DNA of 64,000 nucleotides from positions 81,555-145,554 of the forward strand of contig NZ_QEKQ01000010.1 of assembly GCF_003096655.1 (NCBI RefSeq), written 5' to 3'. The notes beneath the pieces are model-generated. The model was not told the origin of the DNA and ran no database searches. It saw only the letters and a program-made list of their open reading frames with translations. This document shows, piece after piece, positions 58,544 through 64,000 of this stretch. Numbering within the stretch: the stretch's first letter is position 1; every line of letters starts with the position of its first letter. Both the position numbers and the translations under genes were made by a program. This stretch comes from Tamilnaduibacter salinus (GTDB lineage: Bacteria; Pseudomonadota; Gammaproteobacteria; Pseudomonadales; Oleiphilaceae).

Positions 58544-61500
58544 CTATTCCCGGGGCTGAATGCCTAGCAGCTGCACGTAGCCCGCCGGCAGGACCAGTAT
58601 GGTCAGGATGGCGGCGAAGGCCAGCCCGAACATGATGGCCAGCGCCATGGGCGCCCAGAAGGGGCCCGAAACCGCCAGTGGCAGCATGCCGAGCATGGTG
58701 GTTGCGGCGGTCAGCAGTATGGGGCGCACGCGGCTGGTGGCTGCCTCGCCAATGGCCTCCAGCGTTCCGCTTTCAGCCAGCGCCATGTCCATTTTCTGGA
58801 CCATGACCACGGCGTTGCGGATAATCATGCCGGAAAGGCTCATCGTGCCCAGAAGCGCCATGAAGCCGAAGGGCTGCTGGAACAGCAGAAGCCCGACACT
58901 GACGCCCACCAGCCCCAGGGGCACCATCAGCATGACCAGCAGAGTGCGCCGGAACGAGTTGAACTGGGCCATGAGCACCAACACCATCAGCCCCAGAATC
59001 ACTGGAACGGGCTTCAGGACACCCGCGCGGGCTTCGGTTGACTGGTGCACTTCGCCGTCCCATTGGAGTTCATACCCGGAGGGGAGGGCCACATCCTGGA
59101 CATCGGACGCCAGTGATGCCAGCACCTCGGAAGCCGTAGCACCCTTGGCCAGGTCCGCTTGCAGCGTGATCGCCCGTTCACGGTTGTGCCGCCAGATGAT
59201 GGGGCGTTCCCAGTTGAGCTCGACATCCGCGACCTGTGTCAGTGGGACTGGTTTGCCCCCTCTCTCAGGCCAGACCACCATGGTTTCAAGCTCGGACGGG
59301 TCGGTCCGCTCGGGCAGGGGAAAGCGCCAGACAATGGGAAGACGTTTGTCGTCCTCCCGGAAAATACCGACGCCTTGCCCCGCAAATGCGGTGTTCAGCG
59401 CCTGGTTGATGCTGTTTGTAGTGACTCCGGCGCGCCGGGCGCGGTCCTGGTCCACATCAATGGTGACCCTGGGCTGACTCTGGCGCCAGTTATGCCGCAG
59501 ATTCGTAACACCGGAGTGTTCGGCCATGATGGCTTCCAGGTTTGCGGCTATATCGAGTAGCTCTTCCCGGTCCGGTCCGGAAAGGCGCAGCTGGAGCGGG
59601 AAACGTACGGGCTCGCCAAGTTGCATCGACCGCACCCGCGGCTCGGCTTCAGGGTAACCGTCCTTCAGGTGCTCACGGATATTCGCCATAACAGGGTCAA
59701 CGTCCTCCTTCGTCTCCACGTTAACCAGAATCTGGCCGAATGCCGGGTTAGGCGTGCGAGGGATCATGGGCAGATAGAACCTCGGCGCACCTTCGCCAAT
59801 GAAGGCGGTTACGTCGGTCACCGCTTCCATTTCCAGCAGACGTTGCTCAATCCGGGCCATGTCCTCACTGGTCTGTTCGATTCGGCTGCCTTCCGGGAGC
59901 CAGTAATCGACCATAAATTGCGACCGCTCGGCCGGCGGGAAAAAGGTCTGTGGCAAGAAGCTGAAGGCGACGACGCTGGCCGTAAAGACAATGATTGCAC
60001 CGCCCGTGAGAATCCAGGGGCGCCGTAGTGAGGCGCTGATCACTTGATGTGCCTTCTGATAGAAGGGGCGATCCGCGGGGTCACCCAGCCCACTTTTGCT
60101 GTCGAGCAGCCAGTAGTTCATCAGTGGTGTGGCAAAGATCGCCAGCAACCACGAAATCGCCAGGCTGATGGCCACCACCCAGAACAGCGAGCGGGTGAAT
60201 TCGCCCGTGGCGGTGTTGGTCAGGGCAATCGGGGCGAATGCGAGAACCGCAATCGCAGTGGCTGCCAGCAGGGGCCAGGCGGTTTCCTGCACGGATTCGG
60301 CGGCTGCTTTCAGGCGCTGCGTTCCACGCTGCATCTTCACCTGCATCAGCTCGGAGATGACAATGGCGTTGTCCACAATCATGCCAAGAACGATCACCAG
60401 CGCACCGAGTGACACCCGGTGGAGTTCAAAGCCCATGAGGTACATCCCCATGAAGGTGGCAAGGATGGTGAGGGGAACGCCAAGTCCCACAACAAAGCCG
60501 GTACGCAGGCCCAATGAGACCATGAGTACGGCCAGGACAATGGCCACGGCAGTGATGAGGTTGATCAGGAATTCGCCAACGGCCTGCTCCACTTCCTCGG
60601 ACTGCAGGGCGATCGCACCAAACTCGATGCCAATTGGCATGCTGGCTTCAATCCGGTCCAGTTCTGCCTGCACCCTTTCAGTCAGTTCCACGACATTGGC
60701 GCCTTCAGCTGGAACCACGCCAAGTGCCAGGGCGGATTCGCCTTCGTGGCGAAGGCTGGCATCCGGCGGATCGGCATAACCGCGCCTGATCTCAGCGAAG
60801 TCGCGCAGCTGAACGAGTTCACCGGTCACCGGGCTGTGGATGTTCAGCCTGGCCAGTTCGGCTACGGACTCAAATGTGCCGGTTGTATTGATTCGCAGCC
60901 GGCGTGACCCCATCTCAGTGACACCACTTGGAGCAACCACGTTCTGCTTATTGAGGGCATCCACCACCAAGACGGGGGTCAGGCCCAGTTCGGCAATTTT
61001 GGAGCGGCTGGTTTCGATGAAAACGCGCTCGCCCTGGTCCCCAAAGAGATCGACCTTGGCCACGTCATCAACGCGCAGCAGGCGCTGTTGAAGGTGATCG
61101 GCGACGTCATTGAGCTCGGCGTAGCTGTAATCACTGCCTTCCACTGACAGAAGCATGCTGTAGACATCGCCGTAGTCGTCATTGACGCGCGGGCCACGTA
61201 CGGAGTCCGGCAGGCTGGCCCGGGCTGCAATGACCTTCTTGTTGAGTTCATCCCAGATCTGGCGCAGTTGCTCACCGCCGTACTGGTCCTTGACTTCAAC
61301 ATAGATGATGGAGGTGCCATTACGGCTCAGCGATTCAATACTTTCCAGCTCACCGAGCTGCTGGATCTGCTTCTCAAGAGGCTCGGTGACCTCCTGCTCC
61401 ACCCGCTCCGCGTCGGCGCCGGGGTAGCCAGTCATCACGATGGCCGTGCGGATAGTGAACTCAGGGTCTTCCAGTTGCCCAAGCCGGGTGAATGCGATGA

Positions 61501-61585
61501 CCCCGAGGAGGGCCACCAGCAGGACCAGAAACCCTACAAAACGATTGCGGCTGATCGCGCCGCGCACCAGTTGTGCCAGCATCAC
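58544..61585 (-). CDS. RND efflux pump inner-membrane subunit
   Basis: 1013 aa, AcrB/MexK-type permease with two large periplasmic loops and 12 TM segments. N-terminal MMLAQLVRGAISRNRFVGFLVLL, SIIYVEVKDQYGG, then GMIVDNAIVISELMQVK. The TM4 pair that is Asp-Asp in classical HAE pumps is D405-N406 here, as in some TriC/VmeK-like pumps. The proton relay is therefore altered or served by other residues. Its ATG overlaps the adaptor stop (ATGA). No outer-membrane channel gene is present. The substrate is unknown. The operon lies between the RAYT copies. Confidence 0.92.
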   Translation of the reverse strand: MMLAQLVRGAISRNRFVGFLVLLVALLGVIAFTRLGQLEDPEFTIRTAIVMTGYPGADAERVEQEVTEPLEKQIQQLGELESIESLSRNGTSIIYVEVKDQYGGEQLRQIWDELNKKVIAARASLPDSVRGPRVNDDYGDVYSMLLSVEGSDYSYAELNDVADHLQQRLLRVDDVAKVDLFGDQGERVFIETSRSKIAELGLTPVLVVDALNKQNVVAPSGVTEMGSRRLRINTTGTFESVAELARLNIHSPVTGELVQLRDFAEIRRGYADPPDASLRHEGESALALGVVPAEGANVVELTERVQAELDRIEASMPIGIEFGAIALQSEEVEQAVGEFLINLITAVAIVLAVLMVSLGLRTGFVVGLGVPLTILATFMGMYLMGFELHRVSLGALVIVLGMIVDNAIVISELMQVKMQRGTQRLKAAAESVQETAWPLLAATAIAVLAFAPIALTNTATGEFTRSLFWVVAISLAISWLLAIFATPLMNYWLLDSKSGLGDPADRPFYQKAHQVISASLRRPWILTGGAIIVFTASVVAFSFLPQTFFPPAERSQFMVDYWLPEGSRIEQTSEDMARIEQRLLEMEAVTDVTAFIGEGAPRFYLPMIPRTPNPAFGQILVNVETKEDVDPVMANIREHLKDGYPEAEPRVRSMQLGEPVRFPLQLRLSGPDREELLDIAANLEAIMAEHSGVTNLRHNWRQSQPRVTIDVDQDRARRAGVTTNSINQALNTAFAGQGVGIFREDDKRLPIVWRFPLPERTDPSELETMVVWPERGGKPVPLTQVADVELNWERPIIWRHNRERAITLQADLAKGATASEVLASLASDVQDVALPSGYELQWDGEVHQSTEARAGVLKPVPVILGLMVLVLMAQFNSFRRTLLVMLMVPLGLVGVSVGLLLFQQPFGFMALLGTMSLSGMIIRNAVVMVQKMDMALAESGTLEAIGEAATSRVRPILLTAATTMLGMLPLAVSGPFWAPMALAIMFGLAFAAILTILVLPAGYVQLLGIQPRE

Positions 61586-62712
61586 TGAACCACCTCACCT
61601 TCCAGCCGCCTGACTTTCTGATCTTCCTGGAGGTGCTGGGCGCCAGCAACAATGATCTGTTCACCGGCGTTGATCTCACCCGTGATCCTGACGCTGTCTG
61701 CTTCCAGGGATTTCGTGGTGACTGGGCGTGATGCCACCCTTCCGGAATCGGAGTCCCAGACCCAGACGTGGGGTTGATCCTCTTTCTCGAATATGGCCTC
61801 TACCGGAACCAGGAAGCTGTCATCCCAGGGTGTATCCGTGAGGCTGGCCTTGAAGGAGACTTCGGCGGTCATACCGGGCAGGAGTTCACGCTCGGGATTG
61901 TCCACGGCAACCCGTACCGGATAGGCCTGTGTATCGGGCGAGACATCCAGACGGACATTCTCAACCCGTGCGTCAAAGCGCCGGTTATCAAGTACTGGCA
62001 TATAGACGTGCACGTCTTCAAGGTGGTTGCGGAACTGCATGAGGCGTTCGGGGATACTCACCTCAATCTCCACGGTCTCGATATTGTCGATTGAAAACAC
62101 CGGGCGTTGCGGGCTGACCTGCTCGAACGGTTCTGCCATGCGGCGGTTGATCACGCCATCAAAAGGAGCCTCGAGCACGGTGTCATCAAACGCTGAGCGG
62201 GCGGTCTCCAGTGCTTCCTGGGTCGCATTGCGTTTGGCGCGAGCCTGTTCATAGGCGCTTTCCATCCGGTCGAACTCAGCATCGCTGATCGCTCCCGACT
62301 CCACAAGCGACTTGCCACGCTCCCAGTTCTTGCGAGCCTCTTCCAATGTGGCCTGGACCGATTCGAGCTTACTCTGGGTTTCATTCACCTGCAGCCGGAA
62401 ATCCCGTTGGTCCAGTTTGCCCAGCGTGTCGCCTCCACTGACTTCATCGCCCACATCCACTTCGAGTGTCTCAATCTGGCCGGGGACCCGGAAACTGAGA
62501 GTGGTTGTTTCGCCAGCCTCCACGCGCCCACTGAAGCGGCGTGAGGCCAGGTCTTTGGGCGTTTCGAGCGCCATCATCCGGGCGGGCCGGATCGGTTTGT
62601 CGTCTGCTGCGACCGGCGCATTGCCGGAGTTCGTGTCACAACCGCCTAAAAAAAGAAGTGCGATAGCGGGTATCCAGAGACAATACCTGATGTGCAAAAA
62701 TGAGTGAGTCAT
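61582..62712 (-). CDS. RND periplasmic adaptor (HlyD/MFP), lipoprotein
   Basis: 376 aa from the ATG at 62712 (GGGGC upstream; a TTG at 62718 is in frame). The lipobox is IALLFLGGCDTN. The barrel-sandwich halves are in SFRVPGQIETLEVDVGDEVSGGDTLGKLDQRDF and TVLEAPFDGVINRRM. The alpha-hairpin (RLQVNETQSKLESVQATLEEARKNWERG, KRNATQEALETARSAF) and the membrane-proximal domain are present. It joins the RND pump to an outer-membrane channel encoded elsewhere. Confidence 0.92.
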   Translation of the reverse strand: MTHSFLHIRYCLWIPAIALLFLGGCDTNSGNAPVAADDKPIRPARMMALETPKDLASRRFSGRVEAGETTTLSFRVPGQIETLEVDVGDEVSGGDTLGKLDQRDFRLQVNETQSKLESVQATLEEARKNWERGKSLVESGAISDAEFDRMESAYEQARAKRNATQEALETARSAFDDTVLEAPFDGVINRRMAEPFEQVSPQRPVFSIDNIETVEIEVSIPERLMQFRNHLEDVHVYMPVLDNRRFDARVENVRLDVSPDTQAYPVRVAVDNPERELLPGMTAEVSFKASLTDTPWDDSFLVPVEAIFEKEDQPHVWVWDSDSGRVASRPVTTKSLEADSVRITGEINAGEQIIVAGAQHLQEDQKVRRLEGEVVQ

Positions 62713-62848
62713 AGACAACGCCCCTGTTGAAGAGAAATAACCTAGCTTGGGACGCTATTTTGAGAGTGGGCCGAGAATCCTGCAATCTGTTGGAAGCAAT
62801 ACAGCCAGTGTAGACTTGCCCGCCTGTTGTCGCGGATGGAACTTGTGC

Positions 62849-63217
62849 ATGAGTCCTGCTGTTGCTGTGTGCGTTGTGGCACTGATGCTGGATCGTCTTC
62901 TTGGGGAGCCTGAGCGCTGGCACCCGCTGGTCGGTTTGGGATGGTATGTGGATTGGTTGGAGACCCGGCTCAATCCGAACGGGCAGGGGAGAATCGGCGC
63001 TGGGGCACTGGCCGCTCTCATACTGCTTGCACCTTTTGTGGGACTCTCTATCGCTGTTTCGTTCCTTGGCGTTATTCCCTAGGTGATCCTCAGAACTCTG
63101 GTGCTGTGGCTCTGTATCGGCCACCGCAGTCTTGCCGAGCATGGCATGGCGGTTTATCGGCCACTGGTCTATGGTGATTTGAACGGTGCGCGGGAACGAG
63201 TGGGCATGATCGGCGGC
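62849..63217 (+). pseudogene. cobD: Broken adenosylcobinamide-phosphate synthase (CobD/CbiB)
   Basis: ATG 62849 gives MSPAVAVCVVALMLDRLLGE, then PERWHPLVGLGWYVDWLETR, the CobD/CbiB start. An in-frame TAG at 63080-63082 follows GVIP. The frame then continues with matching family text: LVLWLCIGHRSLAEHGMAVY, RPLVYGDLNGARERVGMIGG. It stops matching at the REP-like array at 63218. It is damaged twice, by a nonsense codon and a 3' truncation. No cobalamin operon partner is visible. Confidence 0.85.
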
Positions 63218-63325
63218 AAAACCGGGCGGCAAAACCGGGACAGATCTATTTTCTGCTTTTCTGGACCGAAAAAACCGGGACAGATCCAAAAACCGCAAAA
63301 ACCGGGACAGATCTATTTTCTGCTT
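63218..63325 (+). repeat. Tandem array of REP-like class B units
   Basis: Units centred on AACCGGGACAGATC occur at about 63231-63246, 63271-63286 and 63297-63313, some followed by TATTTTCTGCTTTTCT. The array replaces the rest of cobD and leads into RAYT copy 2. Confidence 0.7.
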
Positions 63326-64000
63326 TTCTTGGGTCTTCCAGGACCTCGCATCTCGACACGAATACCTGTCCGACGCTCAACCTCATCAGCAAAGCGTTTT
63401 CCACCGGTGAGCCTGTTACTGTCAACCGCCGCCCTCACTAGCTCATCCTGCTTTGTGATACCTGAATTCGACACAAACTGCTCGTACGCTCTGATGCAAC
63501 GTTTAGGATCTGAAGCGAGGGATGCGAATGTAGGCGGTTCATCCAACCACTCCGTGTACGCCTTTCCGATCCGTGCCGCATAGCTCGACCAGACGTAATC
63601 CTCCGCTCTGGAAACCATGCCCGCTTTCACCGGGTTCAACTCCACATAACGGCAGCAGCTGAGCAAGTACTCGTCGGTATCAATCGGACTGATCTTGTAG
63701 CGCCCTTCCCAAAGCGAACCACTGCGCCGCTCCAACGCATTGACGTATCGAGTCTGTCGGGCCGCCAACCGTTTCATCAGTTGAGGAATAGCGGCCAGTT
63801 CGTCGGATGCTTCCACGACCAGATGCACATGGTTCGTCATCAAACAGTAACTGTAGACCTTCAGGCCAAGGGCCTGCTTCCATTCCTTGAGATTACTCAG
63901 GTAGTAAGTGAAATCCTGCACTTCGATGAAGACGGGCTGCCGGTTATGGCCACGCTGGACAATATGGTGCGGCAGCCCCGGCACGATGACTCGGGCTTGG
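63313..64000 (-). CDS. REP-associated tyrosine transposase (RAYT), copy 2, 5' end at window edge
   Basis: The gene reads the same 223 residues as RAYT copy 1 (VPGLPHHIVQRGHNRQPVF, HVH, TRYVN), and the DNA appears identical from about 63297 to 63999 (offset 5775). The last base, 64000, differs from the copy-1 base 58225, so the identity seems to end right there. The true start lies outside the window. A second identical copy is unusual for a RAYT. Confidence 0.9.
   Translation of the reverse strand, partial: QARVIVPGLPHHIVQRGHNRQPVFIEVQDFTYYLSNLKEWKQALGLKVYSYCLMTNHVHLVVEASDELAAIPQLMKRLAARQTRYVNALERRSGSLWEGRYKISPIDTDEYLLSCCRYVELNPVKAGMVSRAEDYVWSSYAARIGKAYTEWLDEPPTFASLASDPKRCIRAYEQFVSNSGITKQDELVRAAVDSNRLTGGKRFADEVERRTGIRVEMRGPGRPKKSRK

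Noticed and set aside
63080..63082. In-frame TAG in cobD as programmed recoding
   Set aside because: No recoding signal (pylT, stem-loop) is visible, and the gene is also truncated at its 3' side, so simple decay is more likely.

Overview
The window is a GC-rich (roughly 60 % by eye) chromosomal segment of a heterotrophic gammaproteobacterium. The gene families (OsmC-fused YcaO, MmsR/MmsAB valine pathway, CYP153-type ferredoxin, DUF2956, PaaX-like regulator, DabAB, MASE1 and 7TMR-DISM cyclases) point to a marine, Marinobacter-like organism. This is an inference from gene content, not a marker-gene placement. No rRNA, tRNA or CRISPR array was seen.

Layout. 1-5775: partial ycaO, a small exported protein, an MFS transporter, a membrane-anchored methyltransferase, a phosphoribosyltransferase and mtfA. 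5871-12980: a signalling array made of a response regulator, an HPt-REC-REC-GGDEF protein, a Cache-type histidine kinase and a GAF/PAS hybrid kinase. 13180-24766: a branched-chain acyl-CoA catabolic supercluster. It holds an SDR, an acyl-CoA dehydrogenase and a thiolase (isoleucine-type steps), an AraC regulator with an acyl-CoA synthetase, then mmsB, a 3-hydroxyisobutyryl-CoA hydrolase, an enoyl-CoA hydratase and mmsA with divergent mmsR. Two 26-bp near-identical sites lie upstream of the SDR operon and of the synthetase gene, and are candidate operators of the AraC regulator. 24869-31412: a LysR/DUF1127 pair, a methyltransferase, MOSC protein, PAS-GGDEF cyclase, patatin and metallo-hydrolase. 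31515-33485: a divergent zinc-homeostasis pair (DUF1826 and a CobW/ZigA-like GTPase) with a Zur-box-like palindrome between them.

34458-36826 holds a 7TM diguanylate cyclase gene enclosed by two inverted copies of a roughly 165-bp MITE-like element; a third copy lies at 48682. 36825-42618 is an operon dabB-dabA-DUF6671-like-Sua5 (inorganic carbon uptake plus tRNA t6A synthesis). 43048-48645 has a DUF4397 lipoprotein with a strong terminator, a decayed P450/ferredoxin/TetR remnant, a MASE1 cyclase and a periplasmic solute-binding protein. 49056-52618 is an acyl-CoA synthetase/enoyl-CoA hydratase pair with a divergent PaaX-type regulator.

52717-57443 contains a truncated paralogue of the 33737 lipoprotein, DUF2956, HIT and DCC proteins, a decayed RAYT fragment and an 812-aa lipoprotein with twelve 49-residue propeller-like repeats. 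57520-64000 carries an RND efflux operon bracketed by two apparently identical RAYT transposase copies with REP-like sequences; one side abuts a broken cobD/cbiB.

Common themes are c-di-GMP (four GG[D/E]EF proteins, all with an RxxD inhibitory site, and no EAL or HD-GYP protein), CoA-ester catabolism under local AraC/PaaX control, and active small mobile elements that have truncated, flanked or re-promoted neighbouring genes.
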